From positions 1 to 64,000 of the forward strand of contig NZ_JAJOZK010000006.1 in the NCBI RefSeq assembly GCF_022419185.1: a stretch of 64,000 nt of DNA, read 5' to 3'. Below are positions 31,042-38,067 of this stretch, piece by piece (the first letter of the stretch is position 1; the number at the start of each line of letters is the position of its first letter). Both the position numbers and the translations under genes were made by a program. Source of the stretch: Thermomonas flagellata. GTDB lineage: Bacteria; Pseudomonadota; Gammaproteobacteria; Xanthomonadales; Xanthomonadaceae. The notes beneath the pieces were generated by a model, which was not told where the DNA came from, ran no database searches, and saw only the letters and a program-made list of their open reading frames with translations.

Positions 31042-31734
31042 ATGCAGCCAGTCACGCCGCTCGCCGCACTCCTGTCACGTCTCGACAACGCGGCCCGGCT
31101 GCCGGGACGGCCAGCCCCGCGCCTGCTGGCGGTGTCCAAGACCCGCAGCGCCGCCGAGATCGCGGCGCTCGCGGCGCAGGGCCAGCGCGCGTTCGGCGAG
31201 AACTACGTGCAGGAGGCGCTGCCCAAGATCGCGGCGCTGCGCGGGCAGGGGCTGGAATGGCACCTGATCGGACACCTGCAGTCGAACAAGGCGCGCGAGG
31301 CCGCGCAGGCGTTCGACTGGGTGCAGACCGTGGACCGGCCCAAGCTGGTCGCGGCACTGGCCCGCCACCGGCCGCCGCAGGCCGGCCCGCTGAACGTGCT
31401 GGTGCAGGTCAACATCGACGCCGAGGCCAGCAAATCCGGCTGCCGTCCGCAGGACGTGCCCGCGCTCGCAGAGGCGATCGCCGCCCAGCCGGCGCTGCGC
31501 CTGCGCGGGCTGATGGCGATCCCCGCCCCGGACCCCGATTGGGCGCGGCGGCGCGCCGCGTTCCACGCGATGTCCACCCTGTTCGAGGCCCTGCAGGCGG
31601 CGCATCCGGAGGTCGACACCCTGTCCATGGGCATGAGCGAGGACTATCTGGACGCAATCGCCGAAGGTGCGACCATGGTGCGCATCGGCAGCGCCCTGTT
31701 CGGGCCGCGCCCCGCAAAGCCACAGGAGGCCTGA
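31042..31734 (+). CDS. YggS/PLPBP family PLP homeostasis protein
   Basis: 230-residue single-domain PLP-barrel protein. LLAVSKTRSAAEI contains the PLP lysine, GENYVQEALPK and WHLIGHLQSNKA follow, and SMGMSEDYLDAIAEG is near the end. It buffers PLP and has no known enzymatic activity. Start chosen at the ATG at 31042; earlier in-frame codons lie in the pilT promoter region. Four bases separate it from proC. Confidence 0.94.
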   Translation: MQPVTPLAALLSRLDNAARLPGRPAPRLLAVSKTRSAAEIAALAAQGQRAFGENYVQEALPKIAALRGQGLEWHLIGHLQSNKAREAAQAFDWVQTVDRPKLVAALARHRPPQAGPLNVLVQVNIDAEASKSGCRPQDVPALAEAIAAQPALRLRGLMAIPAPDPDWARRRAAFHAMSTLFEALQAAHPEVDTLSMGMSEDYLDAIAEGATMVRIGSALFGPRPAKPQEA

Positions 31735-31738
31735 AGAG

Positions 31739-32557
31739 ATGGATCCGGTGATCGCATTCGTCGGCGGCGGCAACATGGCACGCAGCCTCATCGGCGGCCT
31801 GATCGCACGCGGCCATCCGGCGCAGGCGCTGCGCGTGGCCGAGCCGGTGCAGGCACTGCGCGATGCGCTGCAGGCCGACTTCGGGGTGCCGGTGTTCGCC
31901 GACGGCCCGGGCGCGGTCGCCGATGCCGACCTCTGGGTGCTGGCGGTCAAGCCGCAGGTGCTGCGCGCGGTCTGCGCGCAACTGGCGCCGCAGGCGCAGG
32001 CGCGGCGGCCGCTGCTGGTGTCGATCGCCGCCGGCGTGCGCAGCGCCGCGATCGATGCCTGGCTGGGCGGCGGCCAGCGCATCGTGCGCGCGATGCCCAA
32101 CACCCCGGCCCAGCTCGGCGCCGGCGCCACCGGCCTGTACGCCGGTCCTGCGGTGGACCCCGCCGCACGCGCGCTCGCCGCGCAGCTCTTGGCCGCGGCC
32201 GGAATCTGCGTGTGGGTGGAGGACGAGGCGCAGATCGATGCCGTCACCGCGCTGTCCGGCAGCGGGCCGGCCTACGTCTTCCTGCTGGCGGAGGCGATGT
32301 TCGCCGCCGGGGTCGCGGAAGGGCTGCCGGAGGCCAGCGCGCGCGCGCTGACCGTGCAGACCCTGCTCGGCGCCGCGCGCATGCTGGCGGAAACCGGCGA
32401 GGACGCGGCCGCACTGCGGCACCGGGTCACCTCCCCCGGCGGCACCACCCAGGCGGCGATCGAGACCTTCGAAGCCGGCGGCCTGCGCACGCTGGTCGCC
32501 GCCGCCATCCACGCCGCGCGCGTACGCGGCGAACAGCTGGCGGCCGCGGCAGGCTGA
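31739..32557 (+). CDS. proC: Pyrroline-5-carboxylate reductase
   Basis: 272-residue NAD(P)H enzyme for the last step of proline synthesis. The nucleotide site is FVGGGNMARSLIGGL; the C-terminal signature reads ALSGSGPAYVFLLAEAM and VTSPGGTTQAAIE. AGGAGG lies 9-14 nt upstream. It is coupled to yggS, a widespread pairing. Confidence 0.95.
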   Translation: MDPVIAFVGGGNMARSLIGGLIARGHPAQALRVAEPVQALRDALQADFGVPVFADGPGAVADADLWVLAVKPQVLRAVCAQLAPQAQARRPLLVSIAAGVRSAAIDAWLGGGQRIVRAMPNTPAQLGAGATGLYAGPAVDPAARALAAQLLAAAGICVWVEDEAQIDAVTALSGSGPAYVFLLAEAMFAAGVAEGLPEASARALTVQTLLGAARMLAETGEDAAALRHRVTSPGGTTQAAIETFEAGGLRTLVAAAIHAARVRGEQLAAAAG

Positions 32558-32571
32558 CGCCCGGCGCGATC

Positions 32572-32613
32572 GCTCGCCGCCAACCATCGGCGCGGTCGCG
32601 GGCGAGCCGTTTT
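32572..32613 (+). terminator. Probable terminator after proC
   Basis: GCTCGCC (32572-32578) pairs with GGCGAGC (32601-32607), followed by CGTTTT. The long 22-nt loop weakens it, but it isolates proC from the sigma-factor cluster that begins next. Confidence 0.4.
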
Positions 32614-32637
32614 CCGACGCCCCGGCGCGGCATTGCC

Positions 32638-32658
32638 TGACGCATTAAATCTGCGTCA
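32638..32658. promoter_or_regulatory. Perfect palindrome upstream of the ECF sigma gene
   Basis: TGACGCA (32638-32644) and TGCGTCA (32652-32658) form a perfect 7-bp inverted repeat around an AT-rich 7-bp centre. It lies 93 bp before the sigma start and 38 bp before TAGGAT (32697-32702), a possible -10. An operator for the cluster is likely; the regulator is unknown. Confidence 0.5.
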
Positions 32659-32750
32659 TGTCGGCGCGCGCCGGCGCCGGCAGGCAGCCGATCGGCTAGG
32701 ATCAGCTTGCGCCACGCACGCACGCCCCTCTGGTGATTCCGGGTCCCGGC

Positions 32751-33338
32751 ATGAACACACGCATGGATGTCTCCGCAGAGGAGGCCACCCTGCTGGAGCG
32801 CATCGCCGGCGGCGACCAGCGCGCCCTGCACCAGGCCCTGCAAGCCCATGGCCAGGCCGTGTTCGGCTTTGCCCTGCGCCGGCTCGGCAGCCCCGAGGAC
32901 GCGCAGGATGTGGTCAGCGACACCCTGCTGGCACTGTGGCGGCAGGCCGCGGCCCAGCGCGGCCGGATCACGTCGCTGCGCGCCTGGCTGCTGGGCATCG
33001 CCCGCCACAAAGTCGGCGATGTCCTGCGCGGGCGCGGCCAGCACTGGCGCGAGCAGGCCGACGACGACGGCCAGCTGCTCGCGCATGCCGCCGACCCCGA
33101 TCCCAGCCCGCTGGACCGGCTGTGCGCCGACTGCGACGACGCCCGCCTCGCGCAGGCCCTGGACGGCCTACCGGAGGTCCAGCGCGAGGCGCTGTACCTG
33201 TTCACCTACGAGGGCTTGTCGCTGGCGGAGATCGCCCGCATCCAGCAGGTGCCGCTGGCGACGGTCGGCACCCGCCTGCACCTGGCGCGGCAGCGGCTGC
33301 GCCGTAGCCTGGCAGGCGACGGCGGCGATCCGCGTTGA
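32751..33338 (+). CDS. ECF-type sigma factor
   Basis: 195-residue sigma-70 family protein. Region 2: FGFALRRLGSPEDAQDVVSD and TSLRAWLLGIARHKVGDVL. Region 4: LPEVQREALYLFTYEGLSLA and VPLATVGTRLHLARQRLRR. ATG at 32751 is preferred to GTG at 32733. The next gene overlaps or nearly abuts and encodes a single-pass membrane protein, the usual layout of a sigma/anti-sigma pair. It is the first gene of an accessory cluster reaching 36.8 kb. It is unlike the SigZ-like factor at 22.1 kb. Confidence 0.9.
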   Translation: MNTRMDVSAEEATLLERIAGGDQRALHQALQAHGQAVFGFALRRLGSPEDAQDVVSDTLLALWRQAAAQRGRITSLRAWLLGIARHKVGDVLRGRGQHWREQADDDGQLLAHAADPDPSPLDRLCADCDDARLAQALDGLPEVQREALYLFTYEGLSLAEIARIQQVPLATVGTRLHLARQRLRRSLAGDGGDPR

Positions 33339-33370
33339 AAAAACAGACTCCCTGCGGCGACCCTCACGGC

Positions 33371-33892
33371 ATGGACGAGCACGACGACCCCCGGCTGCGC
33401 GACGACGCCCTCGCCCGCCGCCTGCGCCAGCACTGGGACAGCGCGACCCCGCGGCTGGACCAGCGCGCGGCCTGGCGGCGGCTGCAGGCGCAGCTGCCGC
33501 CGCCCCGGCGCCGCTGGCTGGACTGGCAGGCGCTGTGGCGCCCGGCGCTCACCTTCGCCGGGGGCATGGCCTGTGCGGTGCTGGTGCTGGCCCTGTTGCC
33601 TGGCCGCACGCCCGCGCCGCCACCGGCGCAGGACTTCGCCCCGCTCTCGGCCCCGGCCAACGCCCCTGCGGCTGGCACGGACCGCGTCCAGCTGCAGGTC
33701 GCGTTCGCCAGCGAGGCGCGCATCGCTGAGGTCAACGCCCTGCTGCAGGCACTGGACGCCGCGATCGTCGCCGGGCCCAGCGCCCTCGGCCTGTACACGG
33801 TCGCGGTGGCACGCCCGCGCGCTCCGCAGACACTCGACGCGCTGCGCGCCAGCCCGCTGGTGGACAGCGCCGATCCTGTCCCGGAGACCTGA
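33371..33892 (+). CDS. Single-pass membrane protein, probable anti-sigma factor with subtilase-prodomain-like periplasmic part
   Basis: 173 residues: an Arg-rich cytoplasmic part (1-57) with a WRRLQAQL helix, a membrane helix at about 58-77, a Pro/Ala linker, and a periplasmic domain at about 105-170 reading VQLQVAFASEARIAEVNALL, then IVAGPSALGLYTV and TLDALRASPLVDSADP. That pattern resembles N-terminal prodomains of subtilisin-like proteases (fervidolysin type). No zinc-finger Cys/His motif occurs in the cytoplasmic part. A TTG at 33335 overlapping the sigma stop is an alternative start. Anti-sigma role is inferred from position and topology. Confidence 0.7.
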   Translation: MDEHDDPRLRDDALARRLRQHWDSATPRLDQRAAWRRLQAQLPPPRRRWLDWQALWRPALTFAGGMACAVLVLALLPGRTPAPPPAQDFAPLSAPANAPAAGTDRVQLQVAFASEARIAEVNALLQALDAAIVAGPSALGLYTVAVARPRAPQTLDALRASPLVDSADPVPET

Positions 33893-33898
33893 GGCCCG

Positions 33899-35263
33899 AT
33901 GCCGCCCCGGCCTGCCCTGCCGACCTCCGCGCCGACCTCCGCGCACGCGGTCCGGCGCGGATGGCGCCGCCTGCAAATCGCTCTTGCGCTGCTGCTCGGG
34001 CTGGCCGCCCTGCCGGTATTCGCCCAGACCGGCGGCACCCCGCCGCCGGTGAAGCAGCCCCCGACCACCGGCCAAGCACCCGCGCGCAGCGGCGGTGGGA
34101 TGGGCGTCGGGGTGCAGGTGGACGTCGGCCAGCTGTTCCAGCTGGGCCGCCGCCTGCTGGCCGCGCCGGAGACGCCCGAGGCCTACCTGCCCGGCGCGCT
34201 GCTGGTCGCCTTTCCGGTCGAGGCTGGCCTCGACCCGGCCTCGCTGGCTGCCGAAACCGGCGCACAGCTCACGTCGCAGGCCCGCTTGGACGACCTCGGA
34301 TTGATGGTCGCCCAGTTGCAGACCACGCCCGAGCAGGTGGCGACCATGCAGCAGGCGCTGCAGGCCCGGCATCCGGAGCTGACCGCCGACCGCGCGCCGT
34401 GGTGGTATCCGCAACAGGACGGGCCCGCGCTGCCCGGCAGCCGCCCCGGCCGCCTCTACGCCGCCGCCCTGCTCGGGATCGCCGGCGATCCCCCGCCGCT
34501 GCCGAAGCCGGTGCGGGTGGCGCTGATCGATGGCCTGGCCGACCCCGCCGTCGGCCTGCAACTGGCCGGCCTGCAGCGCCTCGATCTCGCAGGCGATGCC
34601 GCCGATCCCGGCCTGCATGCGACCGACATCGCCTGCCTGCTGGCCTGCCGCGCGCGCGGCCCCGAGGGCCGCCGCTTCGCTGGGCTGGCGCCCGGCATCG
34701 AACTGCTGGATGCGGCCGTGCTCGCTTCCGACCCGCAAGACCGGGTGCGCGCCCGCCCGCTGGACGTGCTGCGCGCGCTCGACTGGTCGCTGCGACAGGG
34801 CGCGCAGGTGGTGAACGTCAGCCTCGGCGCCGCCCCGGATGCAGTCACCGCGCTCGCCTTCCGGCGCGCCATGCCGCGGCTGGCGGCGGTGGTCGCCGCC
34901 GCCGGCAACGGCGGACCGGAGGCCGCGCCGCCCTATCCCGCCGCCCTGCCCGGGGTGATTGCAGTCGCGGCGGTCGACGCGCGCGCTCGACCGTGGCGGG
35001 ATGGCAACCGCGGCCGCTACATCACCCTCGCCGCCCCTGGCGTCGAGCTGTGGGTGCCGAGTCCCGGGCGCGAGGACGGCCGCTACCGCAGCGGCACCTC
35101 GTTCGCCGCCCCACTGGTCACCGCCTGGATCGCGCAGCGGCTTGCCCGCGGCCTGCCGGTGGATGCCGCCAGCCTGTGCACGCGGGCGCGCGACCTGCCT
35201 CCGCCGGGGCCGGATCCGCAGACCGGCTGCGGATTGCCGCTGTGGCCGGCAGCGGGGCGCTGA
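33899..35263 (+). CDS. Exported subtilisin-like (S8) serine peptidase
   Basis: 454 residues. A signal sequence (LQIALALLLGLAALPVFAQ, ending about residue 43), a Pro-rich stretch, a prodomain-like region (about 96-170) and an S8 catalytic domain (about 204-450). Likely triad: Asp211 in VALIDG, His240 in GLHATDIACLL, Ser401 in RSGTSFAAP, with oxyanion Asn337 in AAAGNGG. The histidine motif is HATD where most subtilases have HGTH. Cysteines 246/250 and 427/444 may form disulfides. It starts 6 bp after the presumed anti-sigma gene. Confidence 0.88.
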   Translation: MPPRPALPTSAPTSAHAVRRGWRRLQIALALLLGLAALPVFAQTGGTPPPVKQPPTTGQAPARSGGGMGVGVQVDVGQLFQLGRRLLAAPETPEAYLPGALLVAFPVEAGLDPASLAAETGAQLTSQARLDDLGLMVAQLQTTPEQVATMQQALQARHPELTADRAPWWYPQQDGPALPGSRPGRLYAAALLGIAGDPPPLPKPVRVALIDGLADPAVGLQLAGLQRLDLAGDAADPGLHATDIACLLACRARGPEGRRFAGLAPGIELLDAAVLASDPQDRVRARPLDVLRALDWSLRQGAQVVNVSLGAAPDAVTALAFRRAMPRLAAVVAAAGNGGPEAAPPYPAALPGVIAVAAVDARARPWRDGNRGRYITLAAPGVELWVPSPGREDGRYRSGTSFAAPLVTAWIAQRLARGLPVDAASLCTRARDLPPPGPDPQTGCGLPLWPAAGR

Positions 35264-35341
35264 GCCACGCCGACAGCGCCCACGGCTGATGCGCCGCGCG
35301 CGCCGGGATTTTGCAATCCGGTTCAAAAAAACCGCCGGCGC

Positions 35342-35395
35342 CACGCGATCACTGTCGCGTCCGCGGCAATCCTGCCGCGGCACCACACGCGATCA
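35342..35395. promoter_or_regulatory. Direct repeats flanking a palindrome before the first exported Pro-rich protein
   Basis: CACGCGATCA occurs at 35342-35351 and again at 35386-35395. Between them lies a perfect 8-bp inverted repeat, CCGCGGCA (35361-35368) and TGCCGCGG (35373-35380), loop ATCC. The array ends 15 bp before the ATG at 35411 in a 147-bp gap without other features. It looks like an operator or RNA hairpin in the leader; no T-run follows. Confidence 0.45.
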
Positions 35396-35410
35396 GCCAA
35401 GGACATCGCC

Positions 35411-36139
35411 ATGCCCACCTCGCATTGCATCGCCTCTTCCCGCCGCGCAGCGCTGCTCGCGCCGCTGGCGCTTGCGGTCGTCGGCCTGTTCGCGGCCGGC
35501 AGCGCCGCGGCGCAGTCGGTCGGGACGCCCATCAATCCCGGCACCCCGCAGCAGGTGACGATCAAGGAGAAGAGCTCGACCACCCGCTGCCAGCCGTGGC
35601 CGTCGTGCAAAGAACCCCACTTTCCAATGCAGGCCCGGGTGCCGGCGCAAACCCCGCCGGACGAGCCGCCGGGCCCGAAGCACACCATCCATCCGGTGCC
35701 GGCCCCGCCGCCGCGGCCGCGCACGGTCGATCCCACTCCGGTGGTGACCCCTGGCGTCGGGCACCTGCCGCGCGACCCCGGTATGGGCAACGGCGAAGTG
35801 ATGCCCAATCCGGGCGGGAATCCAGTGGAGCCAGCGCTGCCCTGCCCGCCCGGGTTCCAGTTGCTGCACCTGAAGAACGGCAAGACCACCTGCGCCAAGG
35901 CCGAACCGGCGCCGACCCCGGCCGCACCGACGGCCCGGCAGGTGGCCAGTGGCCAGGGGCATGTGCAGGTCTGCCCGCCCTACTGCGGCAACCAGGGCCC
36001 GATGGGCAAGCCGGCCGACGCGCACAACGGCGGCGTGATGGGCCCGGCCGGCTCGCCGGTGCCGCGCGCGGCCAGCGGCGGCAAGATGACCAAGGCCGAC
36101 GCCTCGCGCAGCCAGCCTTCGCCCACCGACGAGAAGTAA
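35411..36139 (+). CDS. Exported Pro-rich protein with paired Cys motifs (hypothetical)
   Basis: Not recognised. 242 residues: signal peptide ending at AAGSAAAQ (about residue 35), then a Pro-rich, probably disordered chain (PAPPPRPRTVDPTPVV). Six mature cysteines come in pairs: CQPWPSC, CPPGF to KNGKTTC (16 residues apart), and CPPYC. The Cys-Pro-x-Gly to Lys-x-x-Cys unit recurs in the next gene. No enzyme motif. Possible substrate of, or structural partner for, the upstream subtilase; that is inference. Confidence 0.75.
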   Translation: MPTSHCIASSRRAALLAPLALAVVGLFAAGSAAAQSVGTPINPGTPQQVTIKEKSSTTRCQPWPSCKEPHFPMQARVPAQTPPDEPPGPKHTIHPVPAPPPRPRTVDPTPVVTPGVGHLPRDPGMGNGEVMPNPGGNPVEPALPCPPGFQLLHLKNGKTTCAKAEPAPTPAAPTARQVASGQGHVQVCPPYCGNQGPMGKPADAHNGGVMGPAGSPVPRAASGGKMTKADASRSQPSPTDEK

Positions 36140-36159
36140 CAAGGCCGCATGCGGCATCC

Positions 36160-36192
36160 CGATCGGGCACGGCGGAACCGCCGGCCCGATCG
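36160..36192. repeat. Long inverted repeat after the first Pro-rich protein gene
   Basis: Left arm 36160-36175 and right arm 36178-36192 pair over 15 bp with a single bulged A at 36169 and a 2-nt loop (AA). It is 20 bp past the stop codon and would form a very stable RNA hairpin. No T-run follows, so it may be a 3'-end stabiliser or factor-dependent terminator. Confidence 0.5.
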
Positions 36193-36290
36193 CAGCCGCC
36201 CTCTGCCCGCGCGGGGCGGCCCGAGCGCGCCCCCACTCCGCTCGGCGATGCAGCACCATTCGACCGCGTTCGTGTGGCCCCGCCGGCGTG

Positions 36291-36324
36291 GCGGGAAGTG
36301 GGCAGGGACGCCCCCCGCTTTTTT
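36291..36324 (+). terminator. Weak hairpin with T-run
   Basis: GCGGG (36291-36295) can pair with CCCGC (36314-36318), followed directly by six Ts (36319-36324). A competing stem, CCCGCC (36279-36284) with GGCGGG (36290-36295), overlaps it. The 295-bp gap 36140-36434 contains only this, the long inverted repeat before it and the 9-bp inverted repeat after it; I see no gene. Confidence 0.35.
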
Positions 36325-36369
36325 GCCCGTCTCGGCGCGAAAAAACGAACCAAGCGCAACGATCTACCA

Positions 36370-36397
36370 CCGACCATCCGCCCCAGACGATGGTCGG
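36370..36397. promoter_or_regulatory. 9-bp inverted repeat before the second Pro-rich protein gene
   Basis: CCGACCATC (36370-36378) and GATGGTCGG (36389-36397) are perfect complements with a 10-nt loop, 38 bp before the ATG at 36435. It could be an operator or a leader hairpin controlling the second exported protein separately from the first. Confidence 0.4.
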
Positions 36398-36434
36398 ACC
36401 CTTTCAGCCTGATATCTGGATGAGGAGCCGCCCC

Positions 36435-36806
36435 ATGCAAATCCAAACACCCCTGCTCGCCGCCGCCCTGCTGGCCGGCCTCGCCCTCGGCAGCGCCCAT
36501 GCCCAGCAGGCGCCGCAGACCACGGCGTCCAACCCCGCCACGCAGCGCACCGGCACGCCGACCAACCCTCCGACCTCGACGCCGACCTGGACCGTTCCGG
36601 GCACCAAGGCCACGAAGCAGGCCCAGGCCACCGCCACCCGCCCGAAGTGCCCCGACGGCACCTACTGGTACGAACCGGCCAAGAACTGCGTGCCGGTCGG
36701 CGGGCACCCCGCGGAACGGACCGGACTCGGCGGCGGCAAGCCCAAGCCCCGCCCGCCGAGCAACTGCACATTCCCGCCCTGCCCGGGCGAGGAGCGCAAG
36801 GATTAG
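36435..36806 (+). CDS. Small exported Pro/Thr-rich protein with Cys motifs (hypothetical)
   Basis: Not recognised. 123 residues: a signal peptide ending LGSAHAQ (about residue 23), a Thr/Pro-rich linker (TGTPTNPPTSTPTW), then CPDGTYWYEPAKNC and CTFPPC near the end, four cysteines in two pairs. The first pair repeats the Cys-Pro-x-Gly to Lys-Cys pattern of the preceding protein. GAGGAG lies 8-13 nt before the ATG at 36435. It ends the accessory cluster. Confidence 0.75.
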   Translation: MQIQTPLLAAALLAGLALGSAHAQQAPQTTASNPATQRTGTPTNPPTSTPTWTVPGTKATKQAQATATRPKCPDGTYWYEPAKNCVPVGGHPAERTGLGGGKPKPRPPSNCTFPPCPGEERKD

Positions 36807-36868
36807 TAAACGGCGCCGCCTGCCCTGCGCCTTTGCAGGCAATGCCGCGCAGGTGCGATCCAAGTACC

Positions 36869-36887
36869 CCGGCCGCGGAGCGGCCGG
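36869..36887. terminator. Hairpin between convergent exported-protein gene and BtuF-like gene
   Basis: CCGGCCGC (36869-36876) and GCGGCCGG (36880-36887) form a perfect 8-bp stem with a 3-nt loop in the 116-bp convergent gap. It could terminate both sides, although neither has a T-run. Confidence 0.4.
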
Positions 36888-36922
36888 TTCCGGGGCAGGG
36901 ATGCCCCGCTTCGCTCTCCGTT

Positions 36923-37720
36923 TCAGTCCTGGCGACGCGCCCAGGCCTGCACGATCCGCGCGATGTCGGTCACGCCGTCGGTCAGGGCCGCCGGCCCGGG
37001 CTGCAGGATGCGCGGCGACTTGATCTCGAACAGCTGCCCGTCGCGCACCGCCGGGATCGCCTGCCAGCCGGGGCGCGCCGCCACCTGATCCGGGCGGAAG
37101 CGCTTGCCGCACCAGCTGCCGAGGATGATGTCCGGCGCGCGGCGGATCACTTCATCGGCGTCCTCGAGGATGCGCGCCTTCGCCAGCGGCTCGCGCGCCC
37201 GCTCCGGGAAAATGTCGTCGCCGCCGGCGATCCGCACCAGTTCGGCCACCCACTGGATGCCGGTGATCGGCGGCGCATCCCATTCCTCGAAATAGACCTT
37301 CGGCCGGCGCGGCAACATTGCCGCTTCGCGCGCGATGGCCTCCAGCCCGCGGCGCAGGCCATCGGCATAGGCATTCGCCTTGTCGCCGGCACCGACCAGC
37401 GCGCCGAGCCGGCGCACGTAGTCGAGGATGCCGTCCACGCTGCGATGGTTGCTGATCCACACCTCGACCCCGGCGCGGATCAGCGCCTGCGCGATGTCGG
37501 CCTGGATGTCAGAGAAACCGACCACGAAATCCGGCCGGAGTTCGAGGATGCGATCGATCCGCGCGCTGGTGAAGGCGCTGACCTTCGGTTTCTCCTTGCG
37601 CGCGCTGGCAGGCCGCACGGTGAAGCCGCTGATGCCGACGATGCGGTCCTGCTCGCCCAGTGCGTACAGGACCTCGGTGGGCTCCTCGGTCAGGCAGACG
37701 ATCCGGCGCGGCCCGCTCAC
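36923..37720 (-). CDS. BtuF-like cobalamin-binding protein without signal peptide
   Basis: 265-residue protein of the helical-backbone metal/cobalamin-binding fold (RIVCLTEEPTEVLYALG; LELRPDFVVGFSDIQ; VYFEEWDAPPITGIQWV). BtuF proteins normally carry a signal peptide and feed BtuCD; here the GTG start at 37720 gives [10 protein letters not shown] with none, so it is probably cytosolic, and no btuCD is near. It overlaps the upstream CutA-like gene in a GTGA. The function may differ from B12 uptake. Confidence 0.8.
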   Translation of the reverse strand: MSGPRRIVCLTEEPTEVLYALGEQDRIVGISGFTVRPASARKEKPKVSAFTSARIDRILELRPDFVVGFSDIQADIAQALIRAGVEVWISNHRSVDGILDYVRRLGALVGAGDKANAYADGLRRGLEAIAREAAMLPRRPKVYFEEWDAPPITGIQWVAELVRIAGGDDIFPERAREPLAKARILEDADEVIRRAPDIILGSWCGKRFRPDQVAARPGWQAIPAVRDGQLFEIKSPRILQPGPAALTDGVTDIARIVQAWARRQD

Positions 37721-38067
37721 GGCGGCGGCGCCCACACCAGGCACTCGTCCACGAAGATCGCCGGCACCTCCCACGGATGGTACGGGCGGATGCCGGCCTC
37801 GATCACCCGCGCCAGCCGCTCGGGCTCGCGCGGCAGGACGAACACCAGGCGCACGCTGGCCACCTTCGCCAGCTCGCCGATGCGGCCGTACCCGGGCTGC
37901 GCGCCCGGCAGCGGGCGGAACTGCTCCTCGCCGACCGCGTCGATCCACATCACGCGGTCGTAGTGGCCGCCCTGCAGCGGCTCCACCGCGCAGATCCCGT
38001 CCTGCAGCGCCTGCAGGTGCCCGGGCGGCACCTGCACGCTGACCCGGTACGCCGGCCGCAGGCTCAC
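37717..38067 (-). CDS. YqfO/NIF3-insert, CutA-like domain protein
   Basis: 116-residue stand-alone domain with the CutA/PII-like ferredoxin fold inserted in YqfO-type NIF3 proteins: [47 protein letters not shown] and [14 protein letters not shown]. Function unknown. GTG start at 38067 overlaps the pdxH stop, and its own stop overlaps the BtuF-like gene, so the three are translated as a chain. Confidence 0.8.
   Translation of the reverse strand: MSLRPAYRVSVQVPPGHLQALQDGICAVEPLQGGHYDRVMWIDAVGEEQFRPLPGAQPGYGRIGELAKVASVRLVFVLPREPERLARVIEAGIRPYHPWEVPAIFVDECLVWAPPP

Noticed and set aside
36149-36412. Small frame between the two exported-protein genes
   Set aside because: Composition follows the GC-rich intergenic hairpins; no ribosome site, no signal and no family resemblance.
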